Of a stretch of DNA of 38,577 nucleotides, positions 1 to 10,493 are shown in pieces. Origin of the DNA: an uncultured Burkholderiales bacterium (GTDB lineage: Bacteria > Pseudomonadota > Gammaproteobacteria > Burkholderiales > Burkholderiaceae_C); NCBI GenBank assembly GCA_903850735.1, contig CAINMN010000002.1, positions 1 to 38,577 of the forward strand. The letters are read 5' to 3'. A program made the position numbers and the translations under genes. The notes under the pieces are model-generated. The model was given only the letters and a program-made list of their open reading frames with translations. It ran no database searches and was not told where the DNA came from. The stretch's first letter is position 1; each line of letters begins with the position of its first letter.

Positions 1-69
1 CAGAAAATTCGCTCGGTCTATGTGCGCGACCCGGACCTGAACCTGATCGAAATTTCCGAGCTGGCCTGA
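1..69 (+). CDS. C-terminal end of a VOC/glyoxalase-family protein (truncated at window start)
   Basis: Frame 1 reads QKIRSVYVRDPDLNLIEISELA*, matching the typical C-terminal motif of VOC-fold proteins (YxRDPDGNLIE). Confidence 0.7.
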   Translation, partial: QKIRSVYVRDPDLNLIEISELA

Positions 70-76
70 AGGACTG

Positions 77-2380
77 TCAGCCGCGCGGCTTGCTGCCCTT
101 CACGCGCGGGGGCAAGCCGGTGTGCTGTGTCAGGACACGCCCTGGCCCAGGTTGCTTGGCCGAAGACTTCACAGGCGTGCTGTTTTTACGGCGCGCGCTG
201 GTGTAGGCCCCATCGGTCAGGGGCTGGTAGGTCGGGATCAGGTGCTGCTTGCCATTGCCGATCAAATCGGCGCGGCCCATGGCCTTCAAGGCTTCGCGCA
301 ACACCGGCCAATTGTTCGGGTCGTGGTAGCGCAGGAAGGCCTTGTGCAAACGGCGGCGACGCTCACCGCGCACGATGTCCACCGTCTCACTGTCACGGCT
401 GATCTTGCGCAGCGGGTTCTTGCTGCTGTGGTACATCGCGGTGGCCGTGGCCATGGGGCTGGGGTAAAAGGTTTGCACCTGGTCCGCCCGAAAGCCATTG
501 CGCTTGAGCCACAGCGCCAGGTTCATCATGTCTTCGTCGCGCGTGCCCGGGTGGGCGGCAATGAAGTAAGGCACCAGGAACTGTTTTTTGCCCGCCTCGG
601 CGCTGAAGCGATCGAACATCTGCTTGAAGCGGTCGTAGGTGCCCATGCCGGGCTTCATCATCTTGGACAAGGGCCCGGTTTCCGTGTGCTCGGGCGCGAT
701 TTTCAGGTAACCGCCCACATGGTGGGTGACCAGCTCTTTGACGTATTCGGGTGACTTGACGGCCAGGTCATAGCGCAGGCCAGAGCCGATCAAAATCTTC
801 TTCACGCCGCGCAAGGCCCGCGCCTTGCGGTACAGCCCAATCAGCGCGCTGTGGTCGGTGTTGAGGTTGCTGCAAATGCCGGGATAGACACAACTGGGCT
901 TGCGGCAGGCCGCCTCGATCTCGGGGCTCTTGCAGCCAATGCGGTACATGTTGGCGGTGGGACCGCCCAGGTCTGAAATCACACCGGTGAAGCCCGTGAC
1001 CTTGTCGCGGATGTCTTCAATCTCGCGCAGGATGGAGCCTTCGCTGCGGCTTTGGATGATGCGCCCTTCGTGCTCGGTGATAGAGCAAAAGGTGCAGCCG
1101 CCGAAGCAGCCGCGCATGATGTTCACCGAGAAGCGAATCATTTCCCAAGCGGGAATCTTGGTTTCGCCGTCATGGCTGCCGTTGGCATCGGCATAGGCCG
1201 GATGCGGGCTGCGCGCATAAGGCAAATCGAACACGGCGTCCATTTCGGCCGTGGTCAGGGGAATCGGCGGCGGGGTGATCCACACATCGCGCGCCGTCGT
1301 GCCCTCGCCATGCGCTTGCACCAGCGCACGCGCATTGCCAGGGTTGGTTTCCAGATGCAACACCCGGTTGGCATGGGCATACAGCACCGGGTCCGACTTG
1401 ACCTGCTCGTAGCTGGGCAAGCGAATCACCGAGCGATCGCGTGGGGGCACTTTGAAGTTGCCCTTGCCACGCCAGGCCGGGTTGGGCACAAAGTTCAGCG
1501 GCTGCACGGCGCCGGCGGCCTGGTCGCGTGCCGCCACTTGCTGCGCCTCGTCTTCGCGGGCACAGCTTTGGCCCTGGGCTTTGGCTTGCTCGGAGACCAT
1601 CAGGTAAGGATTGACGTGGGCTTCCACGCGGCCCGGTTCATCCACCGAAGTCGAGTCGATTTCAAACCAGTCTTCGGGCGTGTCTCTGCGCACAAAGGCC
1701 GTGCCGCGCACATCGGTGATCTGCTGCACCGGCTCTTTGGCGGCAATGCGGTGGGCAATCTCGACAATGGCGCGCTCGGCGTTGCCATAGAGCAGCAAGT
1801 CGCATTTGCTGTCGACCACGATGGAGCGACGCACTTTGTCTGACCAGTAGTCGTAGTGCGCGATGCGGCGCAGCGAGCCTTCGATGCCGCCCAACACAAT
1901 GGGCACGTCGGGAAAGGCTTCGCGACAACGCTGGCTGTACACAATGGCAGCGCGGTCGGGCCGCTTGCCGCCGACATCGCCTGGGGTGTAGGCGTCGTCG
2001 GAGCGAATTTTACGATCGGCCGTGTAGCGGTTGATCATGGAATCCATGTTGCCCGCGGTCACGCCCCAAAACAAATTGGGCTTGCCCAGCACCCGGAAAG
2101 GGTCGGCGCTTTGCCAATCGGGCTGGGCAATGATACCGACCCGAAAACCCTGGGCTTCCAGCATGCGGCCAATCACCGCCATGCCAAAGCTGGGGTGGTC
2201 CACATAGGCGTCGCCAGTGACCAGCACAATGTCGCAACTGTCCCAGCCGAGTTGCGTCATTTCGTCCCGGCTCATGGGCAGGAAAGGCGCCGTGCCAAAG
2301 CGGGCGGCCCAGTACTTTCGGTAACTGGTCAGCGGCTTGGCGTCACGCGGAAAAAAGGAGACGTCGGTCAGGGCGTTCAT
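77..2380 (-). CDS. YgiQ family radical SAM protein
   Basis: 767-aa ORF with the radical SAM motif [16 protein letters not shown] (CxxxCxxC) and a YgiQ-like N-terminus (FLPMSRDEM...[13 protein letters not shown]). Confidence 0.93.
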   Translation of the reverse strand: MNALTDVSFFPRDAKPLTSYRKYWAARFGTAPFLPMSRDEMTQLGWDSCDIVLVTGDAYVDHPSFGMAVIGRMLEAQGFRVGIIAQPDWQSADPFRVLGKPNLFWGVTAGNMDSMINRYTADRKIRSDDAYTPGDVGGKRPDRAAIVYSQRCREAFPDVPIVLGGIEGSLRRIAHYDYWSDKVRRSIVVDSKCDLLLYGNAERAIVEIAHRIAAKEPVQQITDVRGTAFVRRDTPEDWFEIDSTSVDEPGRVEAHVNPYLMVSEQAKAQGQSCAREDEAQQVAARDQAAGAVQPLNFVPNPAWRGKGNFKVPPRDRSVIRLPSYEQVKSDPVLYAHANRVLHLETNPGNARALVQAHGEGTTARDVWITPPPIPLTTAEMDAVFDLPYARSPHPAYADANGSHDGETKIPAWEMIRFSVNIMRGCFGGCTFCSITEHEGRIIQSRSEGSILREIEDIRDKVTGFTGVISDLGGPTANMYRIGCKSPEIEAACRKPSCVYPGICSNLNTDHSALIGLYRKARALRGVKKILIGSGLRYDLAVKSPEYVKELVTHHVGGYLKIAPEHTETGPLSKMMKPGMGTYDRFKQMFDRFSAEAGKKQFLVPYFIAAHPGTRDEDMMNLALWLKRNGFRADQVQTFYPSPMATATAMYHSSKNPLRKISRDSETVDIVRGERRRRLHKAFLRYHDPNNWPVLREALKAMGRADLIGNGKQHLIPTYQPLTDGAYTSARRKNSTPVKSSAKQPGPGRVLTQHTGLPPRVKGSKPRG

Positions 2381-2461
2381 GGGATGCCCCGAGTGTACGG
2401 CGAGCGCCCTGACCTTTGCCGGCGGCAGGTTGTTCTGCGCCGGTGTGCTGCGGGGGGGGGG

Positions 2462-3625
2462 TCAGCGTCCGCCCAAGCCCATGCTGCGGGTGATCACCTC
2501 TTTCATGATCTCGTTGGTGCCGCCGTAAATGCGCTGCACCCGGGCATCGGCATAAGCGCGGGTGATGGGGTACTCCAACATGTAGCCATAGCCGCCATGC
2601 AACTGCACGCACTCGTCCATCACCTTGCATTGCAAATCGCTGCACCAGTACTTGGCCATGCTGGCGGTGGCGGTGTCGAGCTTGTCGGCCATCAACAGCT
2701 CCAGGCATTTGTCGACAAACACCCGCGCCACCTGCACTTCGGTTTGCAACTCGGCCAGGGTGAAGCGGGTGTTCTGGTAAGCCGCGACCGGCTGGCCGAA
2801 CACCTTGCGCTCTTTCACATAAGCCACTGTCCAGTCGATGGCGGCTTGCGCCGCCGACACCGCACCAAAGGCGATCTGGATGCGCTCCCAGGGCAGTTGC
2901 TCCATCAGACAGATGAAGCCGCGGTTCAACTGGGCCTCACCGCCCAGCAGGTTGTCGGCGGGCACACGCACGTTATTGAAAAAGAGCTCGGAGGTGTCCT
3001 GGGCCTTGAGGCCCAACTTCTTCAGGCGCTTGCCTTTGTCAAAGCCGGGCATGCCGCGCTCCACCAACAGCAGGCTGGTGCCTTTGGCGCCCGCAGCCGG
3101 GTCGGTTTTGGCCACCACGATGACCACATCGGCATGCCAGCCGTTGGTGATGAAGGTCTTGCTGCCATTGAGCAAAAAACTGCCATCGGGCTGGCGAATC
3201 GCCGTGGTCTTGACCCCTTGCAGGTCGCTGCCCGCCCCTGGCTCGCTCATGGCAATGGCGCCAATCCACTCGCCTGTGGCCATGCGGGGCAAAAAGCGCT
3301 GTTTTTGCGCTTCGGTGCCATAATGCAGGAGGTAGGGTGCCACGATCTCGGTGTGCAGGCCATAACCAATGCCGCTGAAACCGCCCCGCGCCAGCTCTTC
3401 CATTTGCACCACCGAGTAGAGCTTGTCGGCATTCGCGCCGCCATAGGCCTCGGGTTGGGTCATGCACAGAAAACCATTGTCGCCAGCCTTGTTCCAGACT
3501 TCGCGGTCCACATAGCCCTGCTCTTCCCAGGCTTCGTGGTAGGGGGCGATTTCTTTGTCCATGAAGCGACGGAAGCTGTCGCGAAAGGCCTCATGGTCGG
3601 CGTTGAAGAGGGTGCGTTCAATCAT
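2462..3625 (-). CDS. acyl-CoA dehydrogenase
   Basis: 387 aa with ACAD signatures: [78 protein letters not shown]. Confidence 0.95.
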   Translation of the reverse strand: MIERTLFNADHEAFRDSFRRFMDKEIAPYHEAWEEQGYVDREVWNKAGDNGFLCMTQPEAYGGANADKLYSVVQMEELARGGFSGIGYGLHTEIVAPYLLHYGTEAQKQRFLPRMATGEWIGAIAMSEPGAGSDLQGVKTTAIRQPDGSFLLNGSKTFITNGWHADVVIVVAKTDPAAGAKGTSLLLVERGMPGFDKGKRLKKLGLKAQDTSELFFNNVRVPADNLLGGEAQLNRGFICLMEQLPWERIQIAFGAVSAAQAAIDWTVAYVKERKVFGQPVAAYQNTRFTLAELQTEVQVARVFVDKCLELLMADKLDTATASMAKYWCSDLQCKVMDECVQLHGGYGYMLEYPITRAYADARVQRIYGGTNEIMKEVITRSMGLGGR

Positions 3626-3648
3626 CGGTCACTTTCGTTCAATTTTTG

Positions 3649-3664
3649 CCAATCAATTGCTTGG
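3649..3664. promoter_or_regulatory. candidate operator: 16-bp near-perfect palindrome CCAATCAATTGCTTGG
   Basis: The reverse complement, CCAAGCAATTGATTGG, matches at 14/16 positions. It lies in the divergent gap between the ACAD start (3625) and thiolase start (3700), 9 bp upstream of a TATACT hexamer at 3674-3679. Confidence 0.4.
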
Positions 3665-3699
3665 TGAAAAGACTATACTGTTTTTTCGAGGAGAACAAC

Positions 3700-4905
3700 A
3701 TGACCGAAGCCTATGTGTTTGACGCCATTCGCACGCCCCGTGGCAAGGGCAAGAAAGACGGAAGCCTGCATGAGGTGAAACCCATCAACCTGCTGGCCGG
3801 CGTGCTGCAGGAACTGCAGCGCCGCAACGATTTCGACACCGCTCAGGTGGACGATGTGGTCATGGGCGTGGTCTCGCCCATTGGCGAGCAAGGTTCGGTG
3901 ATTGCCAAGGTGGCCGCCCTGAAGGCGGGCTGGGACTGGCGTTGCTCCGGCGTGCAGCTCAACCGCTTCTGCGCCTCCGGCCTGGAGGCCGTGAACATGG
4001 CCGCGCAAAAAGTGCGTTCTGGTTGGGAAGACCTGGTGGTGGCCGGTGGTGTGGAGAGCATGAGCCGCGTGCCCATTGGCTCGGACGGCGGCGCCTGGGC
4101 GCAAGACCCGGAAACCAATGCGCAAACCCTGTTTGTGCCGCAAGGCATTGGCGCCGACCTGATCGCCACCATGGAAGGCTTCAGCCGCGACGACGTGGAT
4201 GCGTTTGCACTGGAATCGCAACGCCGTGCCGCCCAGGCGCGTGAAGGCGGCTTCTTTGCAGGCTCGGTGGTTCCGGTGAAAGATTTCCTGGACCAAACCC
4301 TGCTCGATCAGGACGAGTTCATCAAGCCGCGCACCACCATGGAAGGCCTGGCCTCGCTCAAGCCGGCCTTTGAAGCGCTGGGTGCCATGGGCTTTGACCA
4401 AGTGGCCCTGTCACGCTACCCCCATGTGGAGCGCATTCACCATGTGCACCATGCCGGCAATTCGTCGGGCATTGTGGACGGTGCCGCCGCCATCCTGATT
4501 GGCTCGGAAGCCGCCGGCAAAACCCATGGCTTCACGCCGCGCGCGCGCATCGTGGCCGCTGCCCTCAGCGGCGATGACCCCACCATCATGCTGACCGGCC
4601 CCATGCCCGCAGCCCGCAAAGCCCTGGCCAAAGCCGGCTTGCGCATCGACCAGATCGACCTCTTTGAAGTCAACGAAGCCTTTGCCGCCGTGCCCATGAA
4701 GTTCATGAAAGAAATGGGCGTGCCGCATGAAAAGGTCAACGTCAATGGCGGCGCCATTGCCATGGGGCATCCGCTGGGCGCTACCGGCGCCATGATCCTC
4801 AACACCCTGATCGACGAACTGCACCGCCGCCAACTGCGCTACGGCCTGGCGACGCTGTGCGTGGGCGGCGGCATGGGCATTGCCACCATTGTGGAACGCA
4901 TTTGA
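3700..4905 (+). CDS. acetyl-CoA C-acyltransferase (thiolase)
   Basis: Thiolase motifs [28 protein letters not shown] and [11 protein letters not shown] at 3700 is preceded by GAGGAG; the ORF track starts at 3646 but the conserved N-terminus is [17 protein letters not shown]. Confidence 0.95.
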   Translation: MTEAYVFDAIRTPRGKGKKDGSLHEVKPINLLAGVLQELQRRNDFDTAQVDDVVMGVVSPIGEQGSVIAKVAALKAGWDWRCSGVQLNRFCASGLEAVNMAAQKVRSGWEDLVVAGGVESMSRVPIGSDGGAWAQDPETNAQTLFVPQGIGADLIATMEGFSRDDVDAFALESQRRAAQAREGGFFAGSVVPVKDFLDQTLLDQDEFIKPRTTMEGLASLKPAFEALGAMGFDQVALSRYPHVERIHHVHHAGNSSGIVDGAAAILIGSEAAGKTHGFTPRARIVAAALSGDDPTIMLTGPMPAARKALAKAGLRIDQIDLFEVNEAFAAVPMKFMKEMGVPHEKVNVNGGAIAMGHPLGATGAMILNTLIDELHRRQLRYGLATLCVGGGMGIATIVERI

Positions 4906-4923
4906 AAGACGCCTGAGCACAGC

Positions 4924-7062
4924 ATGAAAACCATTCACTATTCTTTGCAAGACGGCATCGCCACCCTGCTCTTTGACGAGCCCAACTCCGCCGTCAACAC
5001 CATGTGCCAGCAATGGAAAGACGACCTGACAGCCGTGGTGCAACAGGTCCTGGCCGACCGCCCACAGCTCAAAGGCATCGTGCTGGCGTCTGCCAAGTCG
5101 ACCTTCTTTGCCGGTGCCGACCTGAAAGGCACGATGCGCCTGCAAGCCAGCGACGCGCCCCAAGTGTTCAAGGACATCGAGCAAGTCAAAAAGAACTTTC
5201 GCACCCTGGAAACGCTGGGCATCCCGGTGGTCACCTGCCTGAATGGCACGGCACTGGGCGGCGGCTGGGAGCTGGCCCTGGTGGGTCATCACCGCATTGC
5301 CGTGGACAGCCCGAAAATTCAGCTGGGCTTGCCAGAAATCACCCTGGGCCTGATCCCCGGCGCCAGCGGCATCACCAAGATGACCCGCCTGCTGGGCCTC
5401 ATGGGCGCACAGCCCTATGTGCTCGAGTCCAAGTTGTTCACGCCTAGCGAAGGCCATGCCCTGGGTCTGGTGCATGAGTTGGTCGCCGATGCCAGCGCCC
5501 TGCGCGAGCGCGCGCTGGCCTTCATTGCGGCCCACCCCACGTCCATGCAACCCTGGGATGACAAAGCCTACAAAATCCCGGGTGGCACGCCCAGCAACCC
5601 CAAAATTTTGGCGGGCCTCGCAGTGGCCCCCGCCATGATGAAAAAGAAAACCCGTGGCCTCTACCCAGCCCCGGAATATGCGCTCAACGCCATGGTTGAG
5701 GGAGCTCAGGTCGATTTCGACACGGCCCTGCGCATCGAAAGCCGCTACCTGGCCAAGCTCATTGTGAGCCCGGTGGCGAAGAACATGATCAACACCTTCT
5801 TCTTCAACATGGGTGCGATTCGCTCGGGGGCTTCGCGGCCGAAAGACGTGCCGCGCTACAAGCCCGCCAAGGTGGGCATTCTGGGCGCCGGGATGATGGG
5901 CGCAGGCATTGCCTATGCACAAGCCAGCCGTGGCATTGCCACGGTGTTGAAAGATGTCAGCCTGGAAAAGGCCGAACTTGGCAAGGCCTACAGTGCGCGC
6001 CTCACGCAACCCAAGGTTGAAAAAGGCCGCATGCTGCCCATGGCCCAAGAGGCCTTGCTGGGCCGCATCCAGCCCACCGACCAAGCCAGCGCCCTGCAGG
6101 GTTGTGACCTGATCATTGAAGCCGTGTTTGAAAACCGTGCCCTCAAAGCGCAGGTGACCCAGGAGGCCGAGCCCCAGCTGGCCGCGGGCGGTTTCTTCGC
6201 CAGCAACACCTCGACCTTGCCCATCAGCGGGCTGGCACAAGCCAGCGCCAAGCCCAGCAAGTTTGTGGGCATCCATTTCTTCAGCCCGGTCGACAAGATG
6301 AAGCTGGTGGAAATCATTCGGGGCCGCAACACCGACGATGAAACCGTGGCACGCGCCTTCGACTATGTGCAGTCGCTGGGCAAGATCCCCATCGTGGTGA
6401 ACGACGCGCGCGGCTTCTACACCAGCCGCACCTTTGGCACCTTCGTCATGGAAGGCGCCGCCATGCTGGGCGAAGGCATTCCTGCGCCGGTGATTGAAAA
6501 CGCCAGCATGCAAGCCGGCATGCCCGTGGGGCCGCTGGCCGTGCTGGACGAAACCGCCCTTTCGCTCTCGGTGCATGTGCTGGACCAAACCCGGGCCGAT
6601 TTCCAGGCCGAGGGCAAAACCTATGCGGCCACGCCCGGCGAGTTGCTGGTGGAGCGCATGGTCAAAGAACTGAAGCGTCCCGGCCGTGCGGCGGGCGGCG
6701 GTTTTTACGACTACCCGGCAGGCCAGAAAAAAGTGCTGTGGTCTGAACTCAAGCCGCTGTTTGAGAAAAGCACCGCTTGGGACCTGCAAGAGATCAAAGA
6801 CCGACTGCTGTACCGCCAGGCCGTTGAAACCGCGCGCTGCCTGCAAGAGAACGTGCTCACCACGGTGCACGATGGCAACATCGGTTCGATTTTTGGCATT
6901 GGCTTTCCTGCCTGGACTGGCGGCGCCCTGCAATTCATTTACGGCCAGGGCATCGAGGCCTTTGCGGCGCGGTGTGCCACCCTGGCCCAGCGACACGGTG
7001 CGGGCTTTGCGCTCACGCCAGAAGTGCTGGCCACCCTGAAAAAGCACCAGCCGGTGTACTGA
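4924..7062 (+). CDS. FadB/FadJ-like bifunctional enoyl-CoA hydratase / 3-hydroxyacyl-CoA dehydrogenase
   Basis: 712 aa with an N-terminal crotonase domain ([20 protein letters not shown]), an HAD NAD-binding motif ([21 protein letters not shown]) and [15 protein letters not shown]. Confidence 0.95.
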   Translation: MKTIHYSLQDGIATLLFDEPNSAVNTMCQQWKDDLTAVVQQVLADRPQLKGIVLASAKSTFFAGADLKGTMRLQASDAPQVFKDIEQVKKNFRTLETLGIPVVTCLNGTALGGGWELALVGHHRIAVDSPKIQLGLPEITLGLIPGASGITKMTRLLGLMGAQPYVLESKLFTPSEGHALGLVHELVADASALRERALAFIAAHPTSMQPWDDKAYKIPGGTPSNPKILAGLAVAPAMMKKKTRGLYPAPEYALNAMVEGAQVDFDTALRIESRYLAKLIVSPVAKNMINTFFFNMGAIRSGASRPKDVPRYKPAKVGILGAGMMGAGIAYAQASRGIATVLKDVSLEKAELGKAYSARLTQPKVEKGRMLPMAQEALLGRIQPTDQASALQGCDLIIEAVFENRALKAQVTQEAEPQLAAGGFFASNTSTLPISGLAQASAKPSKFVGIHFFSPVDKMKLVEIIRGRNTDDETVARAFDYVQSLGKIPIVVNDARGFYTSRTFGTFVMEGAAMLGEGIPAPVIENASMQAGMPVGPLAVLDETALSLSVHVLDQTRADFQAEGKTYAATPGELLVERMVKELKRPGRAAGGGFYDYPAGQKKVLWSELKPLFEKSTAWDLQEIKDRLLYRQAVETARCLQENVLTTVHDGNIGSIFGIGFPAWTGGALQFIYGQGIEAFAARCATLAQRHGAGFALTPEVLATLKKHQPVY

Positions 7063-7117
7063 GCGCGACAGGGGCAAGCCGCTAAACTTGGCGGTTTGTC
7101 TTTCAGGGATTTTTCTC

Positions 7118-7870
7118 ATGTCCAGCTCACAACGACTGGCCGGCAAGGTCAGCATCATCACCGGTGGCGCACAAGGCATTGGCCTGGCCACCGCCCTCAA
7201 GTTCTCGCGCGAAGGCGCCATCGTGGTGGTCTGCGACATTCGCCAGGCTGCGGTGGACGCCGCTGTTGCGCAATGCCAAGAAGCGGGTGCCAAGGCCTTG
7301 GGACGGGTGGTGGATGTGACCCAGCGCGAGATGGTGGACGCCATGGTGCAGCAAGTGCTGAACCAATTCGGGCGCATCGATGTGCTGGTGAACAACGCCG
7401 GCATCACACAAGATGCGCGCCTGCAAAAAATGACGATCGAGCAGTTTGACCGCGTGATCGACGTCAACCTGCGCGGCGTGTTTCACTGTTCCCAGGCCGT
7501 GGCCGATGCCATGGTCAAGCAAGGCAGCGGCGTGATTCTGAATGCGTCTTCGGTGGTGGGCATCTATGGCAATTTCGGCCAGACCAACTATGCCGCCACC
7601 AAGTTCGGCGTGATTGGCTTCACCAAAACCTGGAGCCGCGAGCTCGGCCCCAAAGGCGTGCGTGTGAACGCCGTGGCGCCAGGCTTTGTGGCCACGCCGA
7701 TTCTGTCCACCATTCCCGACAAAGTGCTGCAGGAAATGACCGACCGCGTACCGCTCAAGCGCTTGGGTCAGCCCGAGGACATCGCCAATGTCTACGCTTT
7801 CCTGGCCAGTGAAGAGGCGGCCTACATCAACGGCGCCGTGCTCGAAGTCTCGGGTGGCATGACGGTATGA
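7118..7870 (+). CDS. 3-oxoacyl-ACP reductase FabG-like short-chain dehydrogenase
   Basis: SDR motifs [13 protein letters not shown]...YAATK ([24 protein letters not shown]) and C-terminal [15 protein letters not shown] at 7118 preferred over the track start at 7088. Confidence 0.92.
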   Translation: MSSSQRLAGKVSIITGGAQGIGLATALKFSREGAIVVVCDIRQAAVDAAVAQCQEAGAKALGRVVDVTQREMVDAMVQQVLNQFGRIDVLVNNAGITQDARLQKMTIEQFDRVIDVNLRGVFHCSQAVADAMVKQGSGVILNASSVVGIYGNFGQTNYAATKFGVIGFTKTWSRELGPKGVRVNAVAPGFVATPILSTIPDKVLQEMTDRVPLKRLGQPEDIANVYAFLASEEAAYINGAVLEVSGGMTV

Positions 7871-8463
7871 GCCTTGGCGCGGATCGCCCCTGCCCGCGAT
7901 CCCGAACCGATCTCTTTGTGTCTTTCACCCTGCTGGCCTTGCAAGGCTTTGGGGGCGTTCTCGCGGTGGTGCAGCGCGAGATCGTGGAGCGCAAGCAATG
8001 GCTCACCCGCGAAGAGTTTCTGGAAGACTGGGCCGTTGCACAAGTGCTGCCTGGCCCCAATGTGGTGAACCTCTCTCTGATGATCGGGGGTCGGCACTTT
8101 GGCTTGACCGGCGCTTTGTCGGCCCTGGCCGGCTTGCTGCTGGCACCTTGCGTCGTGGCCTTGTTGCTGGCCACGGCCTATGCCGGCGTGGCGGACCATC
8201 CGACCGCACAAGCGGCCTTGCGCGGCATGGGGGCTGTGGTCGCCGGCCTCATCATCGCCACTGGCCTCAAATTGATTCCCGCCTTGCGCACCAACCCTTT
8301 GGGCTATGTCCCCGGCCTGGCCTGGGCCCTGCTCTGCTTTGTGGCCGTGGCGATGCTGCGCCTGCCTTTGGCCGCCGTGCTGCTGGGCATGGGTGGGCTG
8401 TCCAGCGTGTGGGCTTGGCGACAGTTGGCCAAAATTGAAAAGTACCCAGGGCCATCGGCATGA
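7867..8463 (+). CDS. chromate transporter, first half-protein (short-chain CHR family)
   Basis: 198-aa hydrophobic protein with [19 protein letters not shown] and [23 protein letters not shown] overlap with the upstream SDR stop. Confidence 0.88.
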   Translation: MSLGADRPCPRSRTDLFVSFTLLALQGFGGVLAVVQREIVERKQWLTREEFLEDWAVAQVLPGPNVVNLSLMIGGRHFGLTGALSALAGLLLAPCVVALLLATAYAGVADHPTAQAALRGMGAVVAGLIIATGLKLIPALRTNPLGYVPGLAWALLCFVAVAMLRLPLAAVLLGMGGLSSVWAWRQLAKIEKYPGPSA

Positions 8464-9056
8464 TGATCGAATGGCATGCCGACAACTGGCTGGCTTTGGC
8501 GCTTCACTTTGCCAGCCTCTCGATGCTGGGCGTGGGCGGCGCCGTCACCACCCTGCCGGAAATGCACCGCTACCTGGTGGACCAGCAACATTGGCTGGAC
8601 GATGCGACCTTTGCCTCCTCGGTGGCCCTGGCGCAGGCCGCCCCCGGTCCGAATGTCCTGTTCGTGGCCTTGATGGGGTGGAACGTGGGCCTGAATGCCA
8701 GTGGCGGCTTGCAAGCCGGCCCCTGGGCCTGGTGGGTCGGGGTGCTGACCGGCTTGCTGGCGCTGTTCAGCATTTTGCTGCCCTCCAGCGCCTTCACGTT
8801 CTGGATCACCCAGTGGGCGCACCACAACCGGGGTTTGCGCAGCGTGCGTGCCTTCAAAGCGGGCATGTCGCCCATGGTGATTGGCTTGATGGTGGCCACC
8901 GGGTGGTTGTTGCAAACCGCGCACGATGACTTCGCACACCACTGGCCCCTGTGGGCCGTGACCGTGGTGACAGCCGGGATCGTTTGGACCACCCGCACCC
9001 ACCTGCTGTGGTTGCTGGCGGCGGGCGCCCTGCTGGGCATCCTGGGCTGGGTTTAA
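8460..9056 (+). CDS. chromate transporter, second half-protein (short-chain CHR family)
   Basis: 198 aa with MLGVGGAVTTLPEMHRYLVDQ and ALAQAAPGPNVLFVALMGW. ATGA overlap with the preceding half. Confidence 0.88.
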   Translation: MMIEWHADNWLALALHFASLSMLGVGGAVTTLPEMHRYLVDQQHWLDDATFASSVALAQAAPGPNVLFVALMGWNVGLNASGGLQAGPWAWWVGVLTGLLALFSILLPSSAFTFWITQWAHHNRGLRSVRAFKAGMSPMVIGLMVATGWLLQTAHDDFAHHWPLWAVTVVTAGIVWTTRTHLLWLLAAGALLGILGWV

Positions 9057-9796
9057 CCGCGCTGGCGCAGGGCCTCGTACAAACACACGCCACTGGCCAC
9101 GGACACATTCAGGCTTTCCACGGCACCGCGCATGGGCAGGCTGACCAGCTCATCGCAGGTCTTGCGCGTCAGCTGACGCATGCCAGCGCCCTCAGCCCCG
9201 AGCACCAAGGCGGTGGGGCCCTTCAAATCCACTTGGTACAGTGTTTTGGGGGCATCGTCACTGGTGCCAATGACCCAGATGTTGCGCTCTTTCAATTCGT
9301 TCAAGGTGCGCGCCAGGTTGGTCACCATGAAGTACGGCATGGTCTCTGCCGCACCGCTGGCCACCTTGGCCACCGTGGCATTCACGCCCACCGCGTGGTC
9401 TTTGGGCGCAATCACAGCATGCGCACCGGCCCCATCGGCCACCCGCAGGCAAGCGCCCAGGTTGTGCGGATCGGTGATGCCATCGAGCACCAGCAGCAAC
9501 GGCGGTTGGTCACTGGGCAAGCTGTCCAGCAAATCGTCCAGCGAAGTCACTTGGGCCAGCGGTTCGACCCGCGCGACCACGCCTTGGTGGCCATGGTTGC
9601 CACACAGCTTGGACAGGCGCAAGCCGTCGGCCTCGATCAGTCGAACATTCGCCTCTTTGGCGCGCTCGATGAACTGGCGCATGCGCGCATCGCGGCGGGT
9701 CGCCTCGAAATAGATTTCGATGACGGAGGTGGGCGCCGTCTTGAGGCGCACGCCGACGGCGTGAAAGCCGTACAGCACTTTGGGGGAAGAGGACAT
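9053..9796 (-). CDS. rlmB: 23S rRNA (guanosine(2251)-2'-O)-methyltransferase
   Basis: SpoU-family motifs LDGITDPHNLGACLRVADGAGAHAVI, LVLGAEGAGM, LPMRGAVESLNVSVASGVCLYEALRQR. Confidence 0.95.
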   Translation of the reverse strand: MSSSPKVLYGFHAVGVRLKTAPTSVIEIYFEATRRDARMRQFIERAKEANVRLIEADGLRLSKLCGNHGHQGVVARVEPLAQVTSLDDLLDSLPSDQPPLLLVLDGITDPHNLGACLRVADGAGAHAVIAPKDHAVGVNATVAKVASGAAETMPYFMVTNLARTLNELKERNIWVIGTSDDAPKTLYQVDLKGPTALVLGAEGAGMRQLTRKTCDELVSLPMRGAVESLNVSVASGVCLYEALRQRG

Positions 9797-9803
9797 CCAG
9801 GGA

Positions 9804-10478
9804 TTATCGCCGCACCAGACGCCCGGCTTCGAGCGTTAGGCAGCGGCCACAACGCGCCGCCAGGGCCGGGTCGTGGGTGACCAGGATCAGGGTGGTGCCC
9901 AACTCCTGGTTGAGGGACAGCATCAGGTTCATGATGCGCTCCCCTGTCGCGGGGTCCAGGCTGCCGGTAGGCTCGTCGGCCAACAGCAAGGCGGGCTGCA
10001 CCACAAAGGCACGCGCCAGCGCCACCCGTTGCTGCTCGCCCCCGCTGAGCACCTTGGGGTAGTGGTTGAGGCGTTCGGCCAAACCCACGCGCGCCAGCAT
10101 CTCGCGCGCCAGCACGCGCGGCTGCGCACGCCCGGCCAGTTCCAGCGGCAACATGACATTTTCCAGTGCCGTCAGATGCCCGAGCAGCTGAAAGCTTTGA
10201 AACACAAAGCCCATCTGGCGTGCCCGCAACACGGCGCGTTGGTCCTCGTCCAGGGCAAAAATATCTTGCCCAGCCACCGTCACCGTGCCCTGCGTCGGCG
10301 TGTCCAGGCCCGCCATGATGGACAACAAGGTGCTTTTGCCAGAGCCCGAACTGCCCACGATGGCGGCCGTTTCCTGGGCGCCCAGCGAGAAATCAATATC
10401 GCAGAGAATGTCGAGTGTGCCGCTGGCATCGCGAACCGATTTGGACAGATGCGAAACGGCAATCAAGGCTTGGGACAT
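9804..10478 (-). CDS. ABC transporter ATP-binding protein, LolD/YbbA-like
   Basis: Walker A GSSGSGKSTL, signature LSGGEQQRVALARA, Walker B LLADEPTGSLD. ATG at 10478 (MSQALIAVSHLSKSV) chosen; the 418-aa track ORF is extended antisense across the esterase. Confidence 0.93.
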   Translation of the reverse strand: MSQALIAVSHLSKSVRDASGTLDILCDIDFSLGAQETAAIVGSSGSGKSTLLSIMAGLDTPTQGTVTVAGQDIFALDEDQRAVLRARQMGFVFQSFQLLGHLTALENVMLPLELAGRAQPRVLAREMLARVGLAERLNHYPKVLSGGEQQRVALARAFVVQPALLLADEPTGSLDPATGERIMNLMLSLNQELGTTLILVTHDPALAARCGRCLTLEAGRLVRR

Positions 10479-10493
10479 GAGGATGGGTGTGTG

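Noticed and set aside
1856-3667. 603-aa plus-strand ORF antisense to ygiQ and the acyl-CoA dehydrogenase
   Set aside because: Shadow ORF spanning two genes and their intergenic gap; no recognisable domain.
7076-7097. Weak hairpin AAGCCGC-TAAACTTG-GCGGTTT between the FadB/J-like gene and the SDR
   Set aside because: Stem includes a wobble pair, has no U tract, and the genes are close and co-directional. Could be a promoter or chance; insufficient to call.
4411-7467. 1018-aa minus-strand ORF antisense to thiolase, the FadB/J-like gene and the SDR
   Set aside because: The opposite strand encodes three clearly recognisable enzymes with all motifs. The antisense translation is low-complexity (H/G/A/Q/R-rich) and typical of stop-poor shadow frames in high-GC DNA.
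9873-10490. N-terminal part of the 411-aa track ORF upstream of the esterase
   Set aside because: Antisense to the ABC ATPase. The conserved esterase fold begins only after about 10494, so the extension is an ORF-calling artefact. The same applies to the ATPase ORF extension 10479-11060.
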